This document shows positions 21,930 through 34,858 of a DNA stretch of 64,000 nucleotides, one piece after another. This stretch comes from Thozetella sp. PMI_491. Taxonomy: Eukaryota > Ascomycota > Sordariomycetes > Chaetosphaeriales > Chaetosphaeriaceae. The stretch lies in contig MU270018.1 in assembly GCA_021432635.1 (NCBI GenBank), forward strand, positions 1,050,813 through 1,114,812. The letters are read 5' to 3'. The translations under genes were made by a program, and so were the position numbers. How positions within the stretch are numbered: the stretch's first letter is position 1; every line of letters begins with the position of its first letter. The notes under the pieces are model-generated. The model ran no database searches and had not been told where the DNA came from. It saw only the letters and a list, made by a program, of their open reading frames with translations.

Positions 21930-24895
21930 CCCCTGCGCGCTTGGCATAATGGGCCATGGGCCACAGGCCACGGCTGGTTGTATGCCACGCGTTCTGGAAA
22001 TTATGGGCTGGAATGAGATAAGGAGGAGTGCCCCCGCACAAACTGCCTGGGGCCAGCTGCAACACACGGCGCAACCGAGCTGCATCAACGGGGAGATAAC
22101 ATGAAATATGTGAGGGAAGTGATATGCCAGGTACTATCTGGCGGGACAGGCTCGATTGCCTAGGAAGAACCTGGAGTTTTCATACGCCACTCTTAGCTAG
22201 CCAACAGTGAAGAAACATGGCAGCCACGCGAAGCAGCCTCCTTCCTGGCCTTTTCAGGCTTAGCATGATCACGCCCGTTCATTGGTGAGTTTGGTCCAAC
22301 TTTGGAAGCACGCCAAAATGACCTTCATGTTGGCTAAGCGAAGTTCGAGCTGGCGACGGCCAATAAAAGAGAATCGCCGCTTGGCTTTGTCTTTGCGATT
22401 CTAGACAATGACGCCATGTGCATGCGTCCTGAGATACCTTTTTCTTCTTTTATTTTACCTTTCCATATCATGGTCCCTCGGCGCTGTTTGGCGGGCCGGT
22501 GAAACGGCAAGGCGTCGAGAAACAAGCAAGCTTGCAGACGAGATTGAGAAGCGCCAGGGCGCTCAGGATAGCCTTGTCGTCTCAGGAGCCTGTCGCCGTG
22601 CCATCTCATAAATGGAGCTCCGGCCGGCGGGGGGGAGGAGGGGGGGTTCTGCAGGTGAGCAAGGGATAGGTTTGATGGCAAGAAACGGCCAGCTAAAAAA
22701 GCAATTCAAGCTTGGGAAGTCGGGGTATCCCTCCTCTGCATATTTAGTCCTGTTTGCGGGCTTCCGCGCCAGGCGCCTCGGACATCTCGGCGCTTGGTCT
22801 ATAGAACTGCTCTGGCGTCCAAAGGGCACCGGTTTGCCATCTGGCGGAAAGTTGACATTGACAAGGGATTCTCTCGAGCGAGCCCGTAAGCTGCAGCCTT
22901 TTGGGTGTGTGGCTGTGTGGCTGAAGCGAACAATGGGATTGATCCGCCGATCACATCAGCAGCTAGCGTTGGCCTACCTACTTGTTGGCCTAACTGCACT
23001 GTAGGAAAGCTTGGGGGAAAGCTTGTGTGCCCCCAAGACGAAACGAAAAGAAAGGGCCAAGGGGCGACGAAGGCCGCCGTGACCGCCTCGCAAGCCACCA
23101 ACACGGCACGGTGCTCTGGTTCCTCTGGTTCCTGAAGATCTCATGGCGCGTGCGCCATGCGAATTTCTATTTGTAGATCTCTCTCTTCTCGCCACGACTC
23201 AGCTGGCCTCCCGCGGGCATCGAATGTTTCTCCTTGCTTCCCGCTTCGAGGGAGGGATCGCCGGCTCCAGAGCATGACGTCTGTTCTGGAACGCGTCGGT
23301 CCTGGCCGCTTTGGACACATACTCTGCGGGCCGCAGAGTCTCCCCTCCGCAAACGAGGCGGCCCACGGCGCTACTCCGTGCCTTGGAACGCAAGAATCCA
23401 TGCACCCGGCGTTGCGAGATTTTTAGGACTCTGGGTAGTGTCCCAGTGAGTGCTACGTAGCACGCAGCCGGCACCTGGGCGACGCCTGCTAGCGGTGGTC
23501 GGCCCCCCTTGAGGTGCTAAACGCCTGCTTCATCTCGGCAATGTATCGTCCCACCTGTTTTGATGAGTGGGGATACCTTCTGCTTTTCCATTCTCCTCTT
23601 CCCCACCTTGCGAGACGCGCGCGCCGCCCGAGGGAACAGGCTAGGTTCTGTTCTGCCTTCCATGGCGGCCTGGCCTGTGGTAGGTGGTAGGTAGAAACCA
23701 CCCAGACCGCGAAGTAATAGCGGCCGGGTGTTCCTGCATGCGATCCCTGGCAGTGGCCCTTGCTCCCTACCTTGACCTTCTGCAAGATTGAGGTTCTCGC
23801 AGGCCCCTGAGTGGTCCAGCCGGCCGTGCCTGACATGGGGGGGCCCTGCGGCCAAAGACCGGCCCTCCCAAGCCACGAATAGGCATCGCGGATCCCATAA
23901 TAAATCTGGGCACCTATCTGTCTGGCCAGCCAGTCAGAATGCCGGAAGCGAAGCCCCCCCACTGGAATTTGTGGTCCCTGGCGCCCCCCTCCCCTTTTTG
24001 ATTAAGACGAAATTAGGTCCTCTCATTGGCTCCAGTGGTGAGGTTGACGAGAGACAGGGAAGGAGGCAGGCCGGATCCAGGCCGCCCTGCTCGCGGAGAT
24101 TTGCAGAGGAGACCACCTGCGGGCCGTTCACATTGTGGTGTTTCCTCTCTCCCCCTGATCAAAACTAATCCTAATCCCACCGTCGCCGAGAGGTGGTGCA
24201 GCAGTTTTGGTTTTTCCCCATCCTCGCCATCTCAACCGCCCTCGAGGTCCCGGGTCTGCCAACTTTCGCACCGTCCCTCCGTCGACGTTCGTGACGCCCT
24301 CGCTCCTTTCCTCACCCGCCACCTCGACGCTCGAGAACCGCCACAGCCTGCCAGCGGGCGTGCCACTCCTTTCCACTCACTCCCCTCGCGTTAGCATCAC
24401 GGGCATCCGCTCCTTTCTTCGTAACTGCAATTACGGCGAGGCCAGCCTTGCGCCTGCTTCCGACATTCGTTCACCTTTGTCCTCGGCAGCCTATCTCGCT
24501 CTGCTCGTACGCCTCGAGTAGCCGCCCAGGACCGTCCGCTCTTTCAAGAACAGCCCGTCGTGCTCGCATTCCGGCAATTTGCTCTTTATCCCGGATTGCC
24601 TTGTGCGAATGACCCATTGCTCAACACAGGTCCCTCGTTCGTTTGGCCCCAGTCTTATCGCTCGCTCCGGTACTGCGTGGAAATTTCGATATCTCCTTAC
24701 TACGAACTTCCCGTCCCGTGTTATGACTCTATGACAGCATTATATATCCTCTGCTAAGGTCGTCTGTTTTCGTGCCGTTCTGCCGCAGCCGCGAACCCAG
24801 CCATATTGTAACGACGTCAAGACGAAAGCCTTGCTTGAACCGGCCGCCCGTGGATTTTCGAGTCTTGTGAGGGAGGAGGATATAAGCTGGTCGCG
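21930..24895. other. Intergenic region and probable long leader of the next gene
   Basis: About 3 kb without a convincing gene. From about 24150 to the next start the plus strand is pyrimidine-rich with many CTCG/TCCC tracts, as in long 5' leaders of filamentous fungi. Open frames there (up to about 155 codons) have no recognisable domains. Confidence 0.5.
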
Positions 24896-27360
24896 ATGGA
24901 CGGCCTCCTTGACCATGCTTATGCCATGGGCCCCCGGATTCCGACTCTGCAATCGCGAGACGACATGGAGGCGCCGGGAACGGTGACCGTGGGGTTCAAG
25001 AACCCCACGCGGGTTCTTGCTGCCCGCGACACCAGCACCAGCTGTACCGATCCCAACCTCTGCCAGAAGCCCATGTCGTCCACAAACATCACCATGATCA
25101 TCACCGTATCCGTTGTGTAAGTTACGCCACGCATCAATAGCCGTCTCACGCTAACTAGGGCGCCAGGTGTCTCGTCGTTATTCTTTTAGGAGTTCTCTTC
25201 TACCTCCACCGTAGAAACATCAAGAGGACGCGTTTGGAGGATTCTACTGACCCGCATAAGTCGATGGATTTCGGTCTCGGCGATGCGGGCAAGATGGGCA
25301 AGGGGAAAGATGAGAAGAACTCTCGGTCTCACTACAACCGACAGATGTCCATGGACATGAATCTGTCCAGCCCGTACCTGCTCCCTCCCACCCTACAAAC
25401 CTCTCGGGAATCTCTCCATTCCTTGGCTAGGACTCTCCACCAAAACGATGATCCCTACCGGCCAGTAGCTCAATATGCCAACAGTGATGCCGGCTCCATT
25501 CGGTCGCTTCCCCGCCACGATAACTCGTCCATCTACACCGCTTCCACCAAGGGAAACAACCGGATCTCACGATCTTTCACGCCATCCGTCAAAGGCACCG
25601 CCACTCCTCGCCAAAACTCGTTCCCTAAGGTTGACTCGTTTCTGCCTGCCCCAGAGCCCGCCCACATGAAGGACATGGAGCTCTCAGAGAAGCCCAGCTC
25701 TTCCCCGCCTCCATCTTATCCCGGTCCGTTTGCGGCTCATGCCGAAGCCATTGTTCCTCAGGTTCTATCGATCCCCTACTCTGAGACGAAGACCAGCGGC
25801 GCCCCAACGATTCAGGAACCTCCCGTAAAGCACGCCGTTAGAAAGGCATCTCTACCCTCACCGGCGGAACCCAGCCCGGCTAATTCTGGCGTCGGGCTGG
25901 GATATGGCGATGAGCCAACTTCGAAGGCCTTTGTCGGGCTTGGGCTGGGTCCTCTCGCTGAGCCTCAACAGGCTGAGTTCCACACGCTTTCGCCACCTTC
26001 CATGCACTCCACCCCTGCCGTGCCGAGCCCATCTCTCTCTCCTCCAGATGTCAAGAGCCTACCTGCAAGCCCTCGCCCGCTACGCACGCAGGAACCACTG
26101 CCTGTAGTGGAGGAGCCGGCAGACTCGTACGACTATGTCAAGATGCCCGAAGAGCCACACTATTATGACGACCACGACGAAGAACGCGGACGCAACATGC
26201 AGAGGATGTCCCACCTGTACCAGCAGGATGGCCCTCAAGGCGGCCTTGGTGTTCCTCAGCAGGATAACCGCCGACTGTCGGTCGGGTTCCGGCCCCTCCC
26301 CCCAGATGAGATCATGGAGTCCGACGATCCTGAGTATCGGGCAAACCGCATCCGATCCTTCTACAAGGAGTACTTTGAGGAGGGCAGGCCGGTTGAGCCC
26401 ATGCCCCCTATGCCCCAGCAATACGCTGCTCAAGCTGGGTACGGCCATGGAAATGGCAACGGTCACGGCCAGCAGGGTGGACACGGAGGTGCCGACTATT
26501 ACGAGGACTACAACGATGGCTACATGGCCGATGCCCCCTACTTCGATGCCGGTTCGAACGCGTTTGTGATGCCGTACAGCCAGCCCGTTGCTCGCCGGGC
26601 CATGACCCCGCCGCCCTCCGGCCAACGATTCCCGGGCCCGCGTGGCCCCCCTCGCGGACCTCCGAGAGGCCCTCCTAGTCACTTCAGCGGCGGCCCCGGC
26701 TCTCGGCCGGGCTCAGCAGCATCTAGCCGCCTAGGCCCTCGACCTGGCTCGTCTGCCTCCAATGCCTGGCAGCGCCCTCGTGCGGGCTCGACTCTCTCCG
26801 GCGGTCGCTTCGGCGGCCCCCGGAAACCGATGCCGCCCCCGGCCGCTCTCAACACCCTGCCCACCCCCTCCAAGCTCAAGGATGACTCGTTCGCGATCCT
26901 TGGGGCCATGGACTTCGCCCCTCCTGAGAGCTTCGCAGGGCGCGCACGCGGACGGTCTCAGAGCCCCCTTGGCGAACGCCGGCCGTACAAGCCCGCGGTA
27001 CCTGTCCATTCCCCTCTGGTTAACGCATTTGAGGAACTGCCGTCGCTTCCGAGCCCGTAAGTAACCTATGAATCGAAGTCAGTTTTAATGCCCGCATTTG
27101 CTAACCATGGTCCTAGTCATCTGCTTCGGAAGTCGACCACTTTCACTGCCCTCGACTTCGCGCCGCCTCGCAAGTTCACGGATAATGACGCCCGCAGCGA
27201 TGCTGGTTCCATCCGCAGCAACCGCAGTGGCATGTCCCAAGCCCAGCTCAGCGCTATCCGCGGCGGCGCGGGTCGCGTGAGCCGTCTGCCAGGCGACACC
27301 ATCTTCACTCAGATGGACATGGGCGACAAGCTCAAGCCGCAGTGGAATATGCGCGACTAA
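24896..27360 (+). CDS. Conserved fungal single-pass membrane protein with long disordered cytoplasmic tail
   Basis: Exons 24896-25116, 25167-27056 and 27117-27360 give 784 residues. A short N-terminal segment of about 65 residues with Cys, Ser and Thr precedes one membrane helix (about 66-88), followed by the stop-transfer sequence HRRNIKRTR. The remainder is Ser/Pro-rich and disordered, but with islands that look conserved: SSPYLLPPTLQTSRESLHSL, DAGSIRS repeated at two places, FRPLPPDEIMESDDPEYRAN, a collagen-like GPPRGPPRGPP run, and the C-terminal FTALDFAPPRKFTD..WNMRD. The first intron (GTAAGT..CCAG) splits a Val codon inside the membrane helix. I know similar fungal proteins only as hypothetical; a sensor or cell-wall role would be speculation. 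Confidence 0.8.
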
Positions 27361-29057
27361 TACCCTTACCTACGCCGGATGAGTGCATTCAGCCTCGCGT
27401 ATTCTTGCAGGTTCGCCGGGCGTTGGGTGTTGAGCCACACTGAGTACATATGGCTCTCGAGTTCATAAATAAAAGCTACGACTAGCATGGCGGGCGAGCA
27501 TCAAGCGATTGGTTATAATTTTTTTTTTCGGCTTCGGATACGTCGAGGACAAGACCTACCTCTCACAGCAGCAATTCCTTATCCGATGCCTCGCGCACCG
27601 GAGAGGGACGCATCTGGTCTAGGGATAGAAGGAAACTGACATCCCGAGTGGATGGCCCATGGACGACAAGGGCAGTCGTCCGAACAACAGCGCCAGTCCA
27701 CCCTCGGCTGCCGAGCCTCGTCGATCGAGCCATCGACATACTGTTAATGTCTTGTCTGAATATAGCTCCGGGAATGAGAGAGAATAAGGGGGGAGTGAAG
27801 GATACATAGTACCTCGGCCCATGGCAGAGGAGCAGCGCACACCACTACCCACCCGCCTTTCCCCTTGGACCAGCACTTGTCCACATGACTGCAGCAGAGA
27901 TGCATGACTCTTTTTCTTTCGATATCATCGCACTTGCATAGGGAATAGAACGGGACTGGGTACACATGCGCTGTTCTGGATTGTATATCACATCTGTATC
28001 TATCTATTAAGGTGCAAACAAAAAAAAGAAAATAACAACCAGAACTTGATAAGCGCACATTCATACGTATACCTGGATTTGGTAGCTGCCGCACTGAGAA
28101 GGTTGATACCAGATTAAGGTCGAGGGTATGGAATACACGCTTGTGAAATTGCTAGACAGTTGCTGTCAGTCCACTCATAGCACGCGTGGCAGTGTAGAGA
28201 CTGTCTGGGGGGACCTAAGCCCTCGCTATCGATCTTTCCTCCGCCATGAGCGTCTCGACTAGTCCAGGTGTCACAGTCTGACGGCTTCGGCACCTCTCGC
28301 CTCTCGAATTGGACGAAACTAGGTGACAAGGGGGGAACCCAGTGCCTAGCTAGCCTTGACTCCGTTGAGATACTCCTTTTAGACATGCGGGAATGTCCAG
28401 CTTCCGGGCGGTGCCTTAGTGATGCGCCGTTTTAGTGCAAGGGAGCCGTCCTCGACGGCTTTTAAATCCACCGGCGTAGCTTAAGTTTCAAACCTACGGG
28501 CCGGCGGCGGCGGGGGCAGTGCAGGGCAGCTCTTTGTCCAAGCTGGCGTTATACATACGGACGGGCTTAGACTAGTGGGCTTCTAGGCCTCGGGCTACGA
28601 CGGTGACGCCGGTGAGGAGGCACCTAGTGCCAACTCCGGGCTAGAGATGGTAGGTAGAAGCTCGGGGCAACGGGTGATGTCAGTATGGTGCCTAGTTATG
28701 GTGACGATCGCTACAAGTGGCCGAGAGGCCTCTCGTTGTCCGACGATGGAATCTAGTTTTGGCGAGGCGACTCGGTCCTTACGAAGGCCAGCTGCAGCCG
28801 TCGACTGGACAAGAGCTTTGCCAAATCTCTCTGGGATATACACGGTCTCATCCCGTCGGTAGCTTCGCGAGCGCTGCTCATAGAATAGTCACTTTTTGAT
28901 CCGTACCTTGGTTCGTGGCCGAGCTAGCCGAGTCACTCCGAGAGACCGCGGGTTTTCAGATGCAGCGAGGTGGGCTCGACAGTAAATCACCTCTCCTTAC
29001 GGAGGTAGAGTGGAGTCTTGATACCGGTGTCAATTGCAGATGCAACGGAATGCCTTG

Positions 29058-29077
29058 CCCCCCCCCCCCCCCCCCCC
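29058..29077. repeat. C20 homopolymer
   Basis: An uninterrupted run of 20 C in the gene-poor stretch. It may be length-variable, and its exact count is error-prone in assemblies. Confidence 0.85.
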
Positions 29078-32000
29078 AGCTACTTGCTAGGCGAAATACC
29101 CGCCGAGCTGGGGGCGGATCAAGTGCGATATTCACCTATACCAAGAGGACTTTCTCGATGTTCCACGGTTCGAGCCACACCGGGCCGGAATGCGTGTTCG
29201 CTGAAGCCGCAAGCTATATGCCGTGTCTAAAAGACGATGATGAGCTGGGCCGCCAATATAACGTCTAAAGGCCCAAGGGTGGTCCCTGGGTGCATACTAG
29301 ACCCTTTCGCGTCTGCAGGACAGAGGCCGGAGTCTCGACCCGAACAAACCGAGCATTTGGGCTGTCATAGAGACCACGAGACCTCATGGCATGGTGGTGG
29401 GAACACGAGCTGGCCCAGTCTCGCAGTCGGTCTGCACATTCCCATGGCCTCCCCGAAGTTCGTATGCAACGTAGGAGCTAGAGAGGTAAAGGGCACGAGC
29501 GCTCTAGGCGAATAGCATCGTGCACCAGTTCTGGCGGGCTGTCTGACTATCCTAACGGAGTCTAGAAGATGTGCATGACGGGCCCTCTCCCTCTTCGTGT
29601 TCGCTCAAGACGTGCCACGCTTTGCTATTTTTGTGCACGAGCTCGGTCGCTGTGGACCCAATAGCGGTCCGATCCAAGCCTGCAGGCCCTCTTGCACAGC
29701 CATCGATCGTTCGAAGGTGGGCATTGGCCAGTGAGGGGCCGCGCGGGACCGCAATCCGGCGACAGCGAGACATTAGACTGCCAGACTGTCAACAATTAAC
29801 CAGCTTGCCAGTTCGCTCTCCAGCTTCGCGGAGACGGGCATTCGGTCTCATCTACGGAGCTGGGCAGTTGGGGAGCATCTCTCGTCTCGGCTGACCCGCG
29901 CTGTGTTGATCCGGGGCTGGCACCGAATGACGTTGAGCAATTAGGGCTATAACAACGGCGGGTTATTGCGGGCATGTCCTTGGTTTGAGCCGGGTGCTCC
30001 TGGGGATCGAGACGTCATGGTCATGGCCGGCCAATTGCGGTGCGACGTACCGGGAGCGCGGGACAGAGATCTAGACACAAGCGACTCGACTCTACGTAAT
30101 TATTGCGTCTGGGTTCTTCAAGGCCGCGTGCGAGAAAGAGGGGGGAGGTGTTCCAGGCACAGAAGCGGCCGTCTTTCAGGAAGAATATTGAGTCAGTCGC
30201 ATTACGATTCCAGAGGCATGTAGCCTGTGAGAAATGGGGAATTGCGCGTCTCGAAGGGGTTTTGTGGGTTTTGTGCAGCAGCAGACGATGCTGCAGTAGG
30301 CACAAGAAGGCTGCTGCTGCTGCTGCAGCGGCGGCATCATCTACTGTACATATTCCGTACAGTGCTTCTTCTCTCCCGGGCTGCAGCCGTGGGCCGGGAG
30401 CCCGAGCCAGTCAGCGTGAGTCCAGCAGGGCAGCCAACATTGCGGTTGGGACGGTTCCATGTGCGATCTGCAACTCGCTCCATGTCAGGCCCCCCCATAT
30501 CTGAAGTCATTTTCTGCAGCATGCTGTGCTCCCAAAGGCCATATTTGCCAGTCTGCCAGTTTTGCGAGTGTGCCAACGCACCTACCCGTTTTGCCGTCAT
30601 TCACGCACTTCGTACCTGCTGAGTAGAGAAACTGGAGACTCGGGCGAGCCAGTGACCCTCACTGGCTTGGCCAGGTGGACCGGCGATCTTGGCGTTTGCT
30701 TGCTTGCTGGCCGCCACCCCCCTTCCCCCTTCTCCCCCCCTGCTAGGCACAGCTTATTACGGATCCCACGGCGACAAGACCGCCTGCTGCGTGCTTACCT
30801 TTAAACTCGTATGGCCCGGCACACCGATCTGTTCCCGATTCCCCCCTTTTTTTGTTGTTCCCTTCGTCTTTGACAACTGCGACAACACACGACCGTGTCC
30901 CCGGGAACAAACGCCTGGCAGCCGACTGCGCACTAACTCGCTGGGAGCGGCGTTTGTGTGTCTTGGCCCCAGCTTCAAAGGGAACCGCAGTTTCGGCACC
31001 CATATACAGCACGGCCGACGAACCGCTCTCCTCCCCCCCAGGTCCATCCTCTGCTAGTTGACGGGACCCGGGACGAAGTCGACATCGGAAGCCGAAGGAC
31101 CGCTTGAACGCTACGGTACCAGCCTGAGAAGGTCAAACGCCATTGCTAGCTGCCGGCCGAAGCACGCGCATTGAAGTTGGCCGACGATCTGTTCGTGCCG
31201 TGTCGATACCGAGCGACCACGCAGAGCTACTTCATACGGAGACCCTTAGCTGCGAGGATAAGGACTTGGATCACCAATTCGACCGTCACCCAGCCAAGGC
31301 AAAGCGCCGAGAAGCCAGCGTGAGCGTATCTTCGACGAGTCGCTCGTCTGCCGGCTGAATTGGAAAAGCATCGCAAAGGAGGCGAGCTGCTGTACCGCAC
31401 CCGCACCCTTGACCAGAAAGTTATTACCTTCGCCCGAAGTAATAACCCCGCCCCACGGAAATCAAATCCCACTCCCTGGGTGGTTCAAAGAAGACAGAAA
31501 GAGCGAAGAGCCTATCCCAAATCGGGAGGCCCACCGAAGCTTCTACGATAGTATTCGACTGGGATCCCAATTGCTTTCCACGCGGATCTCTTGGTCTTTG
31601 CGCCAGGCCAGCCAGCCTAGGAGGAACCAAAATATAGGCTCAGCACATTTGGCGCAATCTCGACAAAAAAAAACCCTTTGAGAATTCTCGGCCCCCCAGT
31701 GAGGCACAGACACTTGCGGCAGCCTGCACCACAGCAACGCTGGGTCAGTCAGCAGCCGGGGCCGCTAGGAAAAGCAAAGGCAGAGGAAGGGATCAGCCAC
31801 AACCGAAGCGTCTCCACCCCATCTTCCGGCGTCTCGCCACTGGAATACGGGCTGGCCGCTATACCAATCCGCACCAATCCCCGCCTGCAATCCGTTGGAA
31901 GGTGCCTGTTTTGGACTAGCGCAATCCTTGCCCGCTGGCACCACATCTCACTTTCAGGACCAGTAAAGTCGGCCCCCCGCCCGAAGGAGAAACCGTCTTG

Positions 32001-32426
32001 CAATTTCGCGCGCCGCTGCCCGTCGACCGCATTTTCGCTTGGCCCTCGACTGCTCCTTTCCCCCGTCACGTCGTCCTTTTCTCTTCCATTCCTCACGCGG
32101 GGCCGCCCCATCTTCGAACACGACAGTCTTTTCCCTTTTGCTTCCTCCGTCTCGTCTGTCTTTCTAGCCCTCGTAACCCTCTGGAATTCGATTTTGGCCC
32201 GACACGAGCCTGCGTCCCACCGCTCGGTCCCCCTAAACGCGACAGGAGGCTGCAGACCCGCGTGGTCGCCCCTACACAGCCCTCCCATTCGGTCTCACCA
32301 CCCCGTCCTCAAACGCCAGCCCTCGCGCCTTTGGACGTTCGAGTGTCATTGAACACTCGGCCTCCCCATTTGCTTGGCTCCCGTCGCGTCTCCTTCGCGC
32401 ACCTGCCATCCCACTGAGCTTGAGAG

Positions 32427-32814
32427 GTACGTAGCTTGGCTCTTTTTTTCTTTCGGGAAAGGGGTGGTTTTGTTCTTGCTTTCTTGGGAGCCTGATGTTC
32501 GTTTCGGGCCGTGCGCCTCTGTCGCCGATGTTGTCGCTGCTGCACCTACAGCAACCGCCTGGCACTGGCTGTGTCCATCCGTCCCATCATCCTCAAACTG
32601 CATTCCCCATACCCACCCTCCCTGCCCATCGTCGGCAAGCTGCATCGCATCTTGCATATTCGATCAATATGTCACCTGTCCTTCCCTTATCCCAACTTCG
32701 CTCACATCTTTGTTTCCTCTTTCTTCTGCCAAATCCTCCAGCTGTGATTCGCTGTCGACAGTGATGTTAGCTAACATGATGCACCCATTTATTAGAAGTT
32801 TTCCTAGGTTGCAG
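32427..32814 (+). other. Probable 5' leader intron
   Basis: A GTACGT donor at 32427 follows GAGAG. The motif GCTAAC at 32770-32775 and acceptors TTAG (ending 32795), CTAG (32807) and GCAG (32814) lie just upstream of the chosen ATG at 32830. The exact acceptor cannot be picked. This argues against using the earlier ATG at 32764, which would fall inside the intron. Confidence 0.5.
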
Positions 32815-32829
32815 CGCCAGGCAATCACC

Positions 32830-33990
32830 ATGTCTAGCGGGAACAGTACGGAGGGTCCTGCCGGTACTACCGGCGAGGCACCAAACAGTACTACTGCTAA
32901 CCCACCCCCAGCTTCGTCTACCCAGGCGCCGCCGCCGGAGACCACCACTTCGTCAACTCTCACTACCCCCACCCCCAGCTCATCGACGCCCACGTCTACT
33001 CCGTCCTCTACTTCGACGACACCGTCGTCAACATCGCCCCCGCCGACTAGTACAACATCCCAATCGTCAAGTAGTTCATCAGAAACGACGCCCTCTTCAA
33101 CAAGTCCGCCATCTTCGAACGAGACAAGCACAACTTTGGTCACCCAGACATCAACCACAGTCATCCCTGGCTCTTCCGACGCCCCTGGCCCGACCACCAG
33201 TGGCACCTCCTCCGGTGGGAGTACCCTCAACCCACCCGGCAGCTCGAGCTCGAGCTGGGACAGCGGTGGCAAGATTGCCGTTGCTGTGGTGGTCCCGATC
33301 GCTGCCATTGCGCTTATAGTCATTGCCGGCATCTTCTTTTGGCGGAAGCGGAAGCAACGCAAGGATGCCGAGGAGCAGCGACGCAAAGAGATGGAAGACT
33401 ACGGTTACAACCCCAACGCCGACCCGACCATTCCCGCTGTTGGCGGCTCTGGTTCCTACGAGATGGGAGAGGAAGCCTCGTCTGGATACCGCGGCTGGGG
33501 CTCCACCACCCTCGCGGGCTCTACCGGTAGAAAGGCCTCGACTACGATGAGCGGCGGCGGCGGCGGAGCCGCGTACTCGGATGCGACCTCGCCAACCCGA
33601 GGCACGTCGGATGCGCGGTCCGGGGAGCCTCTGATGGGCGACCGGGCTATTTCCCCCGAGGGCGAGATCCTAGGCGCCATGGGACCGTCGGCTGCCAACA
33701 ACCAGAGCAACGTTCACCGTGGCCCTTCGAACGCGTCGTCCTCGTACAGTGCCGCCGCCCGCTCCGACGGATCTGGGGACAACATTGGTGTCGCCTACGG
33801 CGGCGGCGCGGCCTACTACGACCAGTACGGCAATAACCCCTACTCCGACACCCCGTACCCGAACCGCCCGGCGCCGCAGGAGGCCGGGGGCCAACCAGTG
33901 ATTCGAGATGTGGCTGCTAGGCGAAACACGCGGATAGAGAACAGCTCGCACTTCCCTCAGCAGAGCGCTGGCATCTCTCAGAACTTTTGA
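32830..33990 (+). CDS. Ser/Thr-rich single-pass surface protein (Mid2/WSC-like layout)
   Basis: A single coding exon of 386 residues starts MSSGNSTEGP in a CACCATGT context. Residues 1 to about 150 are almost entirely Ser, Thr and Pro, as in heavily O-mannosylated stalks. One hydrophobic helix (about 157-180, AVAVVVPIAAIALIVIAGIF) is followed by the stop-transfer FWRKRKQRK. The cytoplasmic tail of about 200 residues is Gly/Ser/Tyr-rich with NPYSDTPYPNRP. This is the arrangement of fungal cell-wall stress sensors such as Mid2 and the WSC proteins, but there is no WSC cysteine domain and no N-terminal signal peptide at the chosen start, so orientation would rely on the helix itself. Function is inferred from layout only. 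Confidence 0.78.
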   Translation: MSSGNSTEGPAGTTGEAPNSTTANPPPASSTQAPPPETTTSSTLTTPTPSSSTPTSTPSSTSTTPSSTSPPPTSTTSQSSSSSSETTPSSTSPPSSNETSTTLVTQTSTTVIPGSSDAPGPTTSGTSSGGSTLNPPGSSSSSWDSGGKIAVAVVVPIAAIALIVIAGIFFWRKRKQRKDAEEQRRKEMEDYGYNPNADPTIPAVGGSGSYEMGEEASSGYRGWGSTTLAGSTGRKASTTMSGGGGGAAYSDATSPTRGTSDARSGEPLMGDRAISPEGEILGAMGPSAANNQSNVHRGPSNASSSYSAAARSDGSGDNIGVAYGGGAAYYDQYGNNPYSDTPYPNRPAPQEAGGQPVIRDVAARRNTRIENSSHFPQQSAGISQNF

Positions 33991-34858
33991 AAGCCTGCCG
34001 GCTCCCAAGGCTCGAGCATCTGACGCGCCGGCCAACGACTTCTGCTATGGATATCCTCCTTCCCCAACGGCCACATTGATCTCTCACCCATTACTTTGGC
34101 CATGACCACTCGACCCAAGTTTTTCCCCTGTTTGGCGTTTTGGCTCAGCATTTGCCATACTCAACGGCACACCTGCCGGCATGTTTTCCCTTTTTACGTA
34201 TTTAATATCGCGCATCCGACATGGCACAGCGCGTCTGTCTGCACACATGTCTTCTTGCATATATGGGCAAATCCATTGTATTGGGCAATATCCTTTGGAG
34301 GATGAACACTTGCGCACCCCTGGTTTTCCCGGGCGATACTTCGGGCGTACCCCAAAGGGCCTTTCTTCACCAAACGAATTTTGTAGTGCTAATTTGACGA
34401 AGGCATCTCTTAAAGATGTTGGAACTTTTGGGGGCGCGGTCGAGAAGAGAAGGACTTGGCGGGAGTGAGGAGCGAGTCCTGCCTCAGCTGTCCTGACCGT
34501 AGTTGAAAGAGCTCACGCTGCCATGGGCGGCCCAGCCGACGAAAAGCATACATATAGACGGGTTTTGGATAGTGTCAAGATGAGACGCGTACATGATTCA
34601 TCTCCGCTAGATATCCTGTTCCAGTCCGTGTAGGTAGATGTATATGAACTTTACTATCTCGGCGTTACCCTTTAGCGCTTCCATCCATTCAAGGCGTGAA
34701 AGCGCGGCCTCGCCTTTCTCTGGCCAGCATATCAGATTAGTACATGGAGAATATGTTACACACCATGGCCAGCTTGCTCTTGTCTGGCCTCGTGGTTTCT
34801 ACAATAGGAGCCATACGGCTACGCTCCTTTCTATACCCGCAGGGGGACGCGTCTTCCT
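33991..34858. other. Convergent intergenic region
   Basis: Holds the 3' ends of the Ser/Thr-rich gene and the carboxylesterase gene. Nothing else was recognised. Confidence 0.6.

Larger units (their letters stand above)
27361..32829. other. Gene-poor 5.5 kb stretch
   Basis: No reading frame here has recognisable domains or a convincing exon chain. The segment 28.4-30.2 kb has a scrambled look, with a C20 run and many CTAG and short palindromic words. From about 31.7 kb the plus strand becomes pyrimidine-rich, consistent with promoter and leader of the Ser/Thr-rich gene that follows. Confidence 0.5.

Noticed and set aside
32374-32829. Upstream extension of the Ser/Thr-rich protein in the same open frame.
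   Set aside because: The frame opens at TTG, not ATG, runs across a clear splice donor and branch/acceptor signals, and has no conserved features. It is treated as leader and intron.
32664-33386. 240-codon minus-strand frame opposite the Ser/Thr-rich gene.
   Set aside because: Its Val/Gly/Glu-rich sequence is the reverse complement of Ser/Thr/Pro codons, a typical shadow.
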